The notes under the pieces: model-generated
Told to the model about the DNA's origin: nothing
Databases searched by the model: none
The model's input: only the letters and a program-made list of their open reading frames with translations
Part shown: piece after piece, positions 52,568 to 60,688 of the stretch
Position numbering within the stretch: the stretch's first letter is position 1
Layout: each line of letters starts with the position of its first letter
From: Ruminiclostridium sp.
Lineage (GTDB): Bacteria; Bacillota; Clostridia; Oscillospirales; Ruminococcaceae
DNA: 64,000 nucleotides
Reading direction: 5' to 3'
NCBI GenBank assembly: GCA_017472865.1
Contig: JAFUNV010000050.1
Coordinates: 1-64,000, forward strand
Translations under genes and position numbers: made by a program

Positions 52568-55171
52568 TTATTCTACTACCGTAATAACAATATTTTTAGT
52601 TAAAATTCCGAAACCGTATTCAACCTCGAACTTTGCTGCGGAGCCTCCGGCTACACCTGTTACTGTAAGTATTCCATCAGTGTAGTCATATCCTGCGTAA
52701 TCCCAGCCTGAAATCTGTCTTACGCTGATGCTGTCCAGCTTACCATCAAGACCGGAAGCTGTAATTTTGTAGGTAACGGATTTGCCGACAGCTACCTTGT
52801 CCGCACCTAAGCTTGTAACCTGCTGCTGCTTTACTTCAAGAACAGGAGCAGCCTTTACGGTTATTTCATATTCCCTTGTAGCGCCGCTGTACTTTACGAT
52901 AAGCTTCGCTGTGCCTTCCTTTACGCCCGTAATGTTGACATTTCTGATATCATTAGCTTTTTCGGGAAACAGGTCATCACCGCAGGTAACTGTAAATACG
53001 CTTTCATCTGAGGATGAAATTTCAAGCTCGGAGTCCTCTGCGCCGTAAATGCCTGCAACTCTGAATCGTGTATCTCTTCCTACAAATACATCATCGCTTA
53101 TATCTTCGCCACGCATTGAAATTTCGGGCGGAACTGTGCCGACAGTAATCCTTGCCTCGTAAACGTCAATAGTCTTGTCCTGATGTGTTACAACATAGAG
53201 GAGCTTTGCCTGTTCGCCGTCGGGAGTACCCTTCTTTGCGCTTACAGTAATACTGCCGTCCTTGCCGATTTTAGCGGAAATGTTGGCACTCTTGCTTTCC
53301 TTGTCAAGAGCAAACTTATCCTTGCCCTTTACTCTTTCGAGAGTATAGCCCTTTGTGATGATTTCAGCCTTGAATTCGTCGGAGCTGTCGTAATCGTTGA
53401 TAGTTACGCGGTCACCGTAGTTTGAATACTCGGTATCGGAGGTAACGTAAAGCTTTATCTTATCGGTGGAGCAGAAGCCGTCAATCTGTTCCCAGCCTGC
53501 ATGATTGGAAACGCTTGTATCAACGGAATAGAAGGTGCCGTTCTTAGCGTAATCTGTCTTTTCAAATTCCTCTGTCTGGTCATTGAAGGCGAAAACAACA
53601 CTCTGCTTATCCTCGGTGGCGTTGGGCACAATAATCATTTCGCTTTCAAAGGTTACCCAGTCGATATTATCAACAATGTTGACGGTTAAAGAAAGCTTCT
53701 TGCCTGTTTCATTGCAAACGATATCAAGCTTTACCTTTACGGGGGAGGTGGGCTTTTCGGTGTTTCTGCCCTTTGCTTCGATGCCGAGCCACATACAGCC
53801 GTCAGAGGTTTCGCCGTCATAGTCCACGCTGATATACTTTTTCACTTCATCGGAAAGAGTGACGCTGTAAGTAGCATCATCTGCAAATGCGAAATCCTCG
53901 CCCTTTACGTTAAGGAAGGAATAAAGTCTGTAATCATAGTATTGACCGAATGGGATATAGATGGTCTTCTGTGCGCTCTTTGTATCGAATGCGGAAATAC
54001 CACCCTTGTCGTCGTAGGTAATACCTTCGTCTGTCCAACCCTTGTATAAAAGCATGGTCTTGGGAGCTGCTTTTACAGATACGGGGATACGTACCATTGT
54101 GCCTGCGGTCTTGTCAGCCTTAATGTCAATTACCCATACATAAGCCGTACCCGCTTCCTTGCCTGCCGAAATTGTAACTGCTGAAATCTTTGTATTCTTG
54201 TCGGTCTTGATTTTAGCGGAAACTATTTTCTTTGCTTCAGCCGCCTTTGTCTTGTCGGCAACTACCTTACCACCTTCAACCTTTGGGGTTTCGTTTTCAT
54301 CAAGAGTAACATAAGTGATGAACTTACCTGTCTTGGGCGTGCCCTTTACATCAACAGATGCATTTTCAAGCTTTGTATAGATTGTTGAAGCCTTGTAGTT
54401 CTTGCCCGAGGTCTTATCCTTACCGCCGTTTACGTAAACATAAACCTCATCTTCAACCGCCTTTGTTGCGGAGGAGTCAGTGAAGAAAACATCGTAATAA
54501 TCAGCAATTGTTGTGCCGGAACCTGTATCCTCACCAACAGTAACGTTTACTGTACACTTAGCACCGCTTTCGCCTGTAACGGTAACAGTGGTCTTTCCGT
54601 CAGCAACGGGAGTTACAATCACGCTGTTGTAATCCTTGTCAATTACGGCTGTGGCAATACTTTCATCGGCAGATACGACAGTTTCTGCCTTTTCCCACCA
54701 CACATTAACCTCCTGCTCTATCTTCGCAAGTTTTAAATCCGTAGATGTGGTTTCGACTCCGCCCACAGACATGGGGAAATCAACAATGAAATCCATAAAG
54801 TAATCAACGTCATCTGATCTGAATTCAAAATTGTGCTTACCGTTCAGATATGTTGTCACAATAGCATTGCTTCCCTGAAGCTCACATTCCGCACCGTCAG
54901 ATGTGCCACACACAAGCTCAGGTACAGCACCCGTAAAAGGAAAGGTAAAACAAACCTCTCCGTCGCCCATTTCGCCGTCTGCAAGGTCGGCGTTGACAGT
55001 AATTGTATTGTCTGCGTCAAATTCGTAACCCGTGAACGCGAAGCCCGCTGCAGCGTTTGCCGCGTCCTCCGTTATAAAAAATTCATTTTCCTCGGCAAAT
55101 GCCGAAAAACCGCTGTTCAGCGCTATTACTGCCGCCAGTCCCATACCGACCAGCCTTTTAAATAATTTCAT
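52568..55171 (-). CDS. Secreted Ig-like-module surface protein (A)
   Basis: The 867-residue protein has a signal peptide (MKLFKRLVGMGLAAVIALNS; cleavage near residue 27 after FSAFA) and many beta-strand modules. It contains a Big_2-type pattern near 170-225 (TVTPVADGKTTVTVTG). Two modules are shared with the next two proteins: one near 313-370 ending VRIPVSVKAAP and one near 625-682 with THQDKTIDVYEARITVG. There is no LPxTG anchor or dockerin, so its attachment is unknown. It is first of three paralogous secreted proteins in a row, next to flagellin. The function is unknown; adhesive or wall layer proteins have this look. Confidence 0.65.
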   Translation of the reverse strand: MKLFKRLVGMGLAAVIALNSGFSAFAEENEFFITEDAANAAAGFAFTGYEFDADNTITVNADLADGEMGDGEVCFTFPFTGAVPELVCGTSDGAECELQGSNAIVTTYLNGKHNFEFRSDDVDYFMDFIVDFPMSVGGVETTSTDLKLAKIEQEVNVWWEKAETVVSADESIATAVIDKDYNSVIVTPVADGKTTVTVTGESGAKCTVNVTVGEDTGSGTTIADYYDVFFTDSSATKAVEDEVYVYVNGGKDKTSGKNYKASTIYTKLENASVDVKGTPKTGKFITYVTLDENETPKVEGGKVVADKTKAAEAKKIVSAKIKTDKNTKISAVTISAGKEAGTAYVWVIDIKADKTAGTMVRIPVSVKAAPKTMLLYKGWTDEGITYDDKGGISAFDTKSAQKTIYIPFGQYYDYRLYSFLNVKGEDFAFADDATYSVTLSDEVKKYISVDYDGETSDGCMWLGIEAKGRNTEKPTSPVKVKLDIVCNETGKKLSLTVNIVDNIDWVTFESEMIIVPNATEDKQSVVFAFNDQTEEFEKTDYAKNGTFYSVDTSVSNHAGWEQIDGFCSTDKIKLYVTSDTEYSNYGDRVTINDYDSSDEFKAEIITKGYTLERVKGKDKFALDKESKSANISAKIGKDGSITVSAKKGTPDGEQAKLLYVVTHQDKTIDVYEARITVGTVPPEISMRGEDISDDVFVGRDTRFRVAGIYGAEDSELEISSSDESVFTVTCGDDLFPEKANDIRNVNITGVKEGTAKLIVKYSGATREYEITVKAAPVLEVKQQQVTSLGADKVAVGKSVTYKITASGLDGKLDSISVRQISGWDYAGYDYTDGILTVTGVAGGSAAKFEVEYGFGILTKNIVITVVE

Positions 55172-55246
55172 GGTCTTTACCTCCGTGTAATTACATTCAT
55201 CATCCTTCTGATTTTATATGCTGATTAATCATTTTCCGTTTTATTT

Positions 55247-55274
55247 TTGCGCCGTCAGAAAACCGACGGCGCAA
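55247..55274. terminator. Terminator of surface protein B gene
   Basis: TTGCGCCGTC (55247-55256) / GACGGCGCAA (55265-55274), perfect 10-bp stem with T-rich tails on both strands. Confidence 0.8.
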
Positions 55275-55278
55275 CTTT

Positions 55279-56502
55279 TTATTTACTTGTAGCAACGATT
55301 GCACCGTCGATTACATACGCCACTCTGAAGAACTGGGTCTCCTTGGAGGCGGAATCGGTATAAGCCGCGTAGATATCACAGCTGGGCTTGTCACTCTTTG
55401 TGCTGAGAGTAAGCAGGTCGCCGTCTTTGTTGAGCTTTGCGGTGACGTCTGAACACTTGGTGTAAACTATCTTGTTCTTTTCACTGATTGAAGGTTCTGT
55501 GCCCTCGGCGCAGACCAGCAGCTTCAGCTTATCACTGGTAATGTCGTTTTCCGCAACGGTTTCAATCCAATAATCCAGCTCTGCAGTACTCTTTGCTGTT
55601 TTAAGACTCTCTGAGGAGCTTGCAAGGCAGGTATCAACCTTTGCAACGCTGTCAACTATTTTAAGGGAGTAGCTGAGCTTCTTGCCGCTCTTGGTATCCA
55701 TAATGGTAACCTTGGTGGAAACAGGCTTGCCGGGCTTGTCATAATCGAGATCCTCAGCAGTGATATAGAACTTGTTCTTTACCTGACGAACGGAAATAAA
55801 ATCCTCATACTTTTCGTCAAGGGTATAGGTAAATTCTACGCCCGAAATCTCGTTTCCGTCCTTATCCGTACCCTTTGCGGTAAGGGTGATTACGTCGTAA
55901 ACATTGGCCGTGCCCTTCTTTACGGAAACTCCGTCCTCATAAGCCGCAACCTTTGCGCTTGCCGCGCCTACCACAACAGGAATACAGATTGCCTGCTGCA
56001 GTTCCTTGTTAATGTCTATGTCAAGAACGTGAACATACACCTTACCCGCCTTCTTCTGGGCGGTAAGCTTAACGGAACCGTCGGTCTTCTTGTAGGAAGC
56101 CTTCAGTATCTCCGCCGCCGCAGTATCCTTTGCCACCTTGCCGCTTACGACCTCGGGTGTTTCGTCCGAGGTTGTAACCGCTACCGTGATTTTTCCTGCC
56201 TTCGCGGGCTTTGTACCCTCGCCGTCAGGGTCAATTTCAACGGGCTGCATATCGGTGTAGATTATCTTGTTCTTATAGTCGATTTTTAAATCTTCATCCT
56301 CGGGGTCTGTGACCTTCCCGCCGTTTGCATAGATTTCTCCCGCAACTGCAGAAATTTCGTCCTTCATCTCCGCGTCTGAATAGAATTTCGGGGTCTTTTC
56401 AGCCTCCGTGCCTGTATCAGCAGCTATACCCGTTACTGCCATGGGAATTGTCATCATAAGGGCTAAGCCTGCTGAGATAAACTTTCTGAGCAGTTTTTTC
56501 AT
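55279..56502 (-). CDS. Secreted Ig-like-module surface protein (B)
   Basis: The 407-residue protein has a signal peptide (MKKLLRKFISAGLALMMTI; cleavage near residue 28) and the same two modules as protein A: one near 133-182 (TAQKKAGKVYVHVLDIDINK) and one near the C terminus (residues 350-407), which ends at the FFRVAYVIDGAIVATSK tail. Like its neighbours it has its own terminator. There is no membrane or wall anchor. CAAGGAGGTATG gives a strong start. Confidence 0.6.
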   Translation of the reverse strand: MKKLLRKFISAGLALMMTIPMAVTGIAADTGTEAEKTPKFYSDAEMKDEISAVAGEIYANGGKVTDPEDEDLKIDYKNKIIYTDMQPVEIDPDGEGTKPAKAGKITVAVTTSDETPEVVSGKVAKDTAAAEILKASYKKTDGSVKLTAQKKAGKVYVHVLDIDINKELQQAICIPVVVGAASAKVAAYEDGVSVKKGTANVYDVITLTAKGTDKDGNEISGVEFTYTLDEKYEDFISVRQVKNKFYITAEDLDYDKPGKPVSTKVTIMDTKSGKKLSYSLKIVDSVAKVDTCLASSSESLKTAKSTAELDYWIETVAENDITSDKLKLLVCAEGTEPSISEKNKIVYTKCSDVTAKLNKDGDLLTLSTKSDKPSCDIYAAYTDSASKETQFFRVAYVIDGAIVATSK

Positions 56503-56573
56503 AGTATCATACCTCCTTGAGTAATACCTGTGCCCATTATTTTATTTAATTGTCAATACGTTTTTTACTTATT

Positions 56574-56604
56574 AAAGCCCCCGCAGAAAGCCCGCGGGGG
56601 CTTT
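56574..56604 (-). terminator. Terminator of surface protein C gene
   Basis: AAAGCCCCCGC (56574-56584) / GCGGGGGCTTT (56594-56604), 11-bp perfect stem. Confidence 0.8.
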
Positions 56605-56641
56605 ATTCAGCTATTCAGAATCAATAATTCTTATAACCTGA

Positions 56642-58516
56642 TTATTCAGTTGCAGGAGCTACATAGAGAGGACAACCTTCAGCGTGAGCTGCGCCTTCTT
56701 CGGGAGCAGGATCACATGTGCATTTAGGAGCTTCGTAAAGAGGGCAGCCTTCCTTGTGAGCTTCACCTTCAGCGGGTGCGGGATCACATGTGCATGTAGG
56801 AGCTTCGTAAAGAGGGCAACCTTCCTTGTGAGCTTCGCCTTCAGCAGGTGCGGGATCACATGTGCACTTCTTTTCGTCTTCAGCAGCCTTCTTTTCGCCG
56901 ATTGTAACTACTGCTGTATAAACGTCGATAGTCTTGTCAGCGTGTGTAACTGCGAAAGTAACCTGAACCTTAGTACCGTCCTCTGTGCCCTTCTTAGCCT
57001 TGAGAGTGATTGTACCGTCCTTAGCAATCTTAACTGCTAATGCGGAGGACTTTTCACCTGTAAGTGTAAACTTATCCTTACCCTTGTTTGATGTGATTGT
57101 CCAAGCCTTAGCTTCTTCAGTGTCGATTGTGGAAGTTACATAAGCCTTGATCTTATCGGTTGTAGCGTAAACAACTTCGCCTTTGCTGTTCTTGAATGCA
57201 GCAGCTGTTGTTGTCTTGTAAACATCAGTATTCCACAGGAGCTTTAATTCAGAAGCAGCCGCAGCAGCACTTTCAAGTGCTATGTCGCCGAATGTCATAG
57301 CGGAAATATCGTTTGTAACTGTAACTGCGAATGTAGCCTTCTTACCGCTCTGGTCGTTTGTGCAAGTGATTGTGTACTTGTCAGCCTTAGTAGCTGTTGT
57401 CATAGCAACAGGTGTGAATGTAGCCTTTGTACCCTTGCCTTCGAGAGTGTAGTTGGTCTTTTCTTCAGCGCCCTTAGCAGCCTTGAGTGTCCAGGTGTAG
57501 GTTGCGTCTTCGGAAACATTTTCAGTTGTGATATTGAGTGCGAGGTCAACTGCTGTACCAACGTTTACAGTAGCCTTCTTAGCGATTGCTTCCTTAGCTT
57601 CCTGTGTAACCTTGCCGTCTTCGCCCTTAACCTCTTCAACAGCGGGAATTTCTACTGTGAACTTAGCGGGAGCCATCTTAACTTCAACTGTTGTAAAGTT
57701 GTAAGCTACGATTTCCTTATCAGCGTCTAATTCAGCAACCCATACTTCGATGGAGCCTGCTGTCTTGCCTGCAACTACCTTGATGCCGCCGCTCTTCTTG
57801 TCGAAAGAAGCCTTTGCCATCTTAGCGCCGTCAGCGTTCTTGATAACCTTATCCTTTTCGGTATCAAAAGCGTCTGCATAAGTATTAGCTTCTTCATCCT
57901 TTCCGGGAGCGGGAAGAACGTTTACTAAATACTTACCGCCTTCACTCTTAAGACCCAGTGTGGGTTCCTTTTCTTCTTCCTCAGCAGGTTCTGTTGTGGA
58001 AGAGGAGCTGGAAGATGTGGGAGCGTCAGGATCAGCTGCGGGAGCTTCGGATTCAGAAGCGGATTCGCTGCCGTCTGCTACTTCGTTAGCAGGAGCTTCT
58101 GTTTCGGAAACACTGTTGCTTTCAGAAGGTGTGGGAGCTTCTGTGTCAGCTGTTGTTGTTTCGCCCTCTGTCTTGCCTGCGTCAGCAGCGAGGAGATCAG
58201 TGATATCGATATAATAAGTCTTGTTGAGCTTTGCTTCGATTTTCTTCTTATCGTTAGCCTTGATATCCTTACCGTTTACCCATACAACAGCTTCATCAGC
58301 TTCTTCCTTGGGGTCTTCGGCGGGAGTTTCGTCGGTCTTACCGTCTTCTGTACCTGTGCCTGCGTCAGGATCAGTGTTTGCGTCGCCGTCTTCTGCGGTA
58401 ACTGTGCCGCCTGTTACGTCGATTGTACCGTCTTCAGCGAAAGCTGTAACTGTGGATGTAGCTGCTAAAGAAGCAACTAAACCGAGAGCTACTAATTTCT
58501 TTAATAATTTACTCAT
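56642..58516 (-). CDS. Secreted Ig-like-module surface protein (C) with three Cys/His repeats
   Basis: The 624-residue protein has a signal peptide (MSKLLKKLVALGLVASLAAT; cleavage near residue 28), an acidic Ser/Thr/Glu/Pro-rich region (about 30-190) and the two modules shared with proteins A and B (near 230-284 and 485-546). It ends in three tandem 24-residue repeats (550-621), each with a C-x-C-x9-H-x3-C arrangement. That spacing could bind zinc. It is transcribed from a strong promoter (58586-58614). The function is unknown. Confidence 0.65.
   Translation of the reverse strand: MSKLLKKLVALGLVASLAATSTVTAFAEDGTIDVTGGTVTAEDGDANTDPDAGTGTEDGKTDETPAEDPKEEADEAVVWVNGKDIKANDKKKIEAKLNKTYYIDITDLLAADAGKTEGETTTADTEAPTPSESNSVSETEAPANEVADGSESASESEAPAADPDAPTSSSSSSTTEPAEEEEKEPTLGLKSEGGKYLVNVLPAPGKDEEANTYADAFDTEKDKVIKNADGAKMAKASFDKKSGGIKVVAGKTAGSIEVWVAELDADKEIVAYNFTTVEVKMAPAKFTVEIPAVEEVKGEDGKVTQEAKEAIAKKATVNVGTAVDLALNITTENVSEDATYTWTLKAAKGAEEKTNYTLEGKGTKATFTPVAMTTATKADKYTITCTNDQSGKKATFAVTVTNDISAMTFGDIALESAAAAASELKLLWNTDVYKTTTAAAFKNSKGEVVYATTDKIKAYVTSTIDTEEAKAWTITSNKGKDKFTLTGEKSSALAVKIAKDGTITLKAKKGTEDGTKVQVTFAVTHADKTIDVYTAVVTIGEKKAAEDEKKCTCDPAPAEGEAHKEGCPLYEAPTCTCDPAPAEGEAHKEGCPLYEAPKCTCDPAPEEGAAHAEGCPLYVAPATE
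56654..56869 (-). repeat. Three tandem 72-bp coding repeats
   Basis: The 3' end of the protein C gene holds three in-frame copies of a 72-bp unit; the first two are nearly identical and the last diverges. They encode the Cys/His repeats. Such arrays can change copy number by slipped mispairing. Confidence 0.85.
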
Positions 58517-58585
58517 AAGTCATTACCTCCATGTAGTGATTTATTTAGTTTTACTGCGGGTGCGCATTGTGCTGCGCTTTAGTCA

Positions 58586-58614
58586 AGTATAACATATCTC
58601 CTATAATTTGTCAA
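58586..58614 (-). promoter_or_regulatory. Promoter of surface protein C gene
   Basis: Minus-strand TTGACA (58614-58609), 17-base spacer, TATACT (58591-58586). Confidence 0.85.
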
Positions 58615-58704
58615 TATGTAACCCGAAAGTAATTTCGATTTGTTAATTATCCACAATAAAACACCGAAAAACTTGTCAGTTTTTTTACTTGCTCATTTTA
58701 ATAT

Positions 58705-58733
58705 ATCCCCCCGAACACGGGGTACGGGGGGAT
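58705..58733 (-). terminator. Flagellin terminator
   Basis: ATCCCCCCG (58705-58713) / CGGGGGGAT (58725-58733), then ATATTAAAAT on the minus strand. Confidence 0.7.
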
Positions 58734-58786
58734 TAATTCAGTTAACTATTAGCTGTTAAGCTATTCTCAAACTAGTCAGGCTGATA

Positions 58787-60421
58787 TTAGCCGAGGAGCT
58801 GGAGAACGCCCTGAGGCTGCTGGTTAGCCTGTGCGAGCATAGACTGAGAAGCCTGCTGGAGAATGTTGGACTTAGTGTACTTGATCATTTCAGAAGCCAT
58901 GTCAGTATCACGAATCTGAGATTCAGCGGACTGGAGGTTTTCTTCTGCTGTGCTTAAGCTGTTAACTGTGTGTTCAAGTCTGTTCTGAACAGCACCGAGC
59001 TTAGCTCTCTGAGAAGAAACTGTCTTGATAGCGTCGTCAATCTTGTTGATAGCGTCGTTAGCGCCGTCCTGCTTGGAGATGTCGAGACCTGCTACGCCGA
59101 GAGCTGTGGAGCTCATGTCGGAGATATTAACGGTAAGTCTCTGGTCTTCAACGCCGTTAGCACCGATCTGGAATGTTAAACCTTCGCCTGCACCGAGCAT
59201 CTTGTCAGCACCGAGACCTGCACCGTCACCCATCTGGAAGGATACTAAATCTTCACCAGATGTCTGGAGGTAGAGAGTCTTATCACCGTCAGGGTTGTTG
59301 TCCTGGTCGGATAATGTTACGTCGTAATCGAGACCGCTCTTAGCAAGTAACTTTTCGAGGGCTTCTTCAGAGTAATCCTGACCTGTAGCGAGGTGAAGTG
59401 TAAATGTACCATTCTTAGCGTTTACTTCATCTGCGGATGTTGTTTCTACCCATTCCTTACCTGCTGCAACGTCAGCGGAGATAGTAAATTCACGTTCGTC
59501 TGCGCCGTAGTTGTTGCCTGTAAATCTGATAGAGTCAGCGTACTTATCGTTAGCGCCTGTCTGCATAAGAAGATCTTCTACATTGGTTTCACCGGAGTCA
59601 GCTCTTATACCTGTTTCAGTTGTCCAGCTAGCGCCGTCATCTGTGAAGGTGAATAAGCCGTTCTTGAGGTTGAAATCAACTTCAGGGATAGCTGCACTCT
59701 GGTTAGTATCCTTAGCCTGTGTAGCGTTCTTGATTAAATCGTCAATCTGGCTCTGTGAGTAGGTTTCACCAAGCTTAAGGTTGAGGGTTAATGTCATACC
59801 GTCATCAGACCATTCAGCGTTTTCGCCGCCCTTACCGGAAGCGCCGTCAGCTAAAGCAACTGTAACGCCTGTGATGCTGGAGGTGATTGTGGAGCCTTCG
59901 AGAGAAAGGTTATCGGTAAGAGTTTCGACACCAGCCTGTGCGAGCTGTACGCCGTAACGAGGACCGTATTCGCCTACATTACCCTTACCGCCGTCAAGAG
60001 AACCGTCGAGTAACTTCATCTCGTTGAATTCTGTGGACTGAGCGATTCTGTCGATTTCGTCCTTAAGAGCGTCAACTTCGTGCTGGATCTGCTCTCTGTC
60101 TTCGTCTGTGTATGTGCCGTTAGCGGACTGAACGGAAAGTTCACGCATTCTCTGGAGAATGTCTTCTGTTTCCTGAAGACCGCCTTCAGCTGTCTGGATT
60201 AAGCTGATAGCATCGTTAGCGTTGTTTGTAGCCTGAGCGAGACCACGGATCTGAGATCTCATCTTTTCAGAAATTGCAAGGCCTGCTGCGTTATCTGCTG
60301 CACGGTTGATCTGATAACCTGTGGATAACTTTTCAGTGGACTTACCTAAACCGCTTACGTTTCTTGTCATTGCATTATTAGCGTTCATAGCGCTAATGTT
60401 GTGCTGTACTACCATTCCCAT
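58787..60421 (-). CDS. Flagellin
   Basis: The 544-residue protein has the conserved flagellin N terminus (VVQHNISAMNANNAM, LSTGYQINRAADNAAGLAIS, RSQIRGLAQATNNANDAISL) and C terminus (LGAVQNRLEHTVNSL, SESQIRDTDMASEM-type segment, ILQQASQSMLAQANQQPQ, VLQLLG). The middle (about 140-440) is a species-specific outer domain. AAGGAGG is 6 bases before ATG 60421. It is driven by a sigma-28-type promoter and has a structured leader, both expected for a late motility gene. The gene stands alone; no other flagellar genes are in the window. Confidence 0.96.
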   Translation of the reverse strand: MGMVVQHNISAMNANNAMTRNVSGLGKSTEKLSTGYQINRAADNAAGLAISEKMRSQIRGLAQATNNANDAISLIQTAEGGLQETEDILQRMRELSVQSANGTYTDEDREQIQHEVDALKDEIDRIAQSTEFNEMKLLDGSLDGGKGNVGEYGPRYGVQLAQAGVETLTDNLSLEGSTITSSITGVTVALADGASGKGGENAEWSDDGMTLTLNLKLGETYSQSQIDDLIKNATQAKDTNQSAAIPEVDFNLKNGLFTFTDDGASWTTETGIRADSGETNVEDLLMQTGANDKYADSIRFTGNNYGADEREFTISADVAAGKEWVETTSADEVNAKNGTFTLHLATGQDYSEEALEKLLAKSGLDYDVTLSDQDNNPDGDKTLYLQTSGEDLVSFQMGDGAGLGADKMLGAGEGLTFQIGANGVEDQRLTVNISDMSSTALGVAGLDISKQDGANDAINKIDDAIKTVSSQRAKLGAVQNRLEHTVNSLSTAEENLQSAESQIRDTDMASEMIKYTKSNILQQASQSMLAQANQQPQGVLQLLG

Positions 60422-60443
60422 AGTGTTCCTCCTTGATTCTTAA

Positions 60444-60466
60444 GTTACCGAAATCCGTTCGGTAAC
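60444..60466 (-). promoter_or_regulatory. CsrA-site-like hairpin in the flagellin leader
   Basis: A perfect 9-bp stem GTTACCGAA / TTCGGTAAC (60444-60452, 60458-60466) displays the loop CGGAT on the minus-strand RNA. GGA in a hairpin loop just before the AAGGAGG site is the known form of CsrA sites in hag leaders. A second, imperfect hairpin lies at 60479-60503. Confidence 0.6.
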
Positions 60467-60572
60467 TCCTGTGGTTTTAGTCATCTGCCTCTTGCGGATG
60501 ACTGCTTAAAATTTTGTGCTTTGTTTTGGTTTAATTTGTTTTCGAAAACTTGTTTTAACCTTTACACACGTA

Positions 60573-60599
60573 TTATCGGAAGCCATCCGAAAAACTTTA
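60573..60599 (-). promoter_or_regulatory. Sigma-28 (FliA/SigD)-type flagellin promoter
   Basis: Minus-strand TAAA (60599-60596), 15-base spacer, TCCGATAA (60580-60573), matching TAAA-N15-GCCGATAA with one change. Confidence 0.85.
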
Positions 60600-60688
60600 G
60601 CGTTTTTTTGAAAAAAATTTCAGTTTGTGAAAATTCAGGTATAAATTAACACTCGTTTTGTGTAATATTACCAAAACAGGCGCCGATT

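Noticed and set aside
56654..56869. Periodic 72-base repeats as a possible CRISPR array
   Set aside because: The repeats are coding, in frame and contiguous without spacers.
57960..58592. Ser-rich open frames on the plus strand opposite surface protein C
   Set aside because: They mirror the acidic Thr/Ser-rich coding region and have no start signals.
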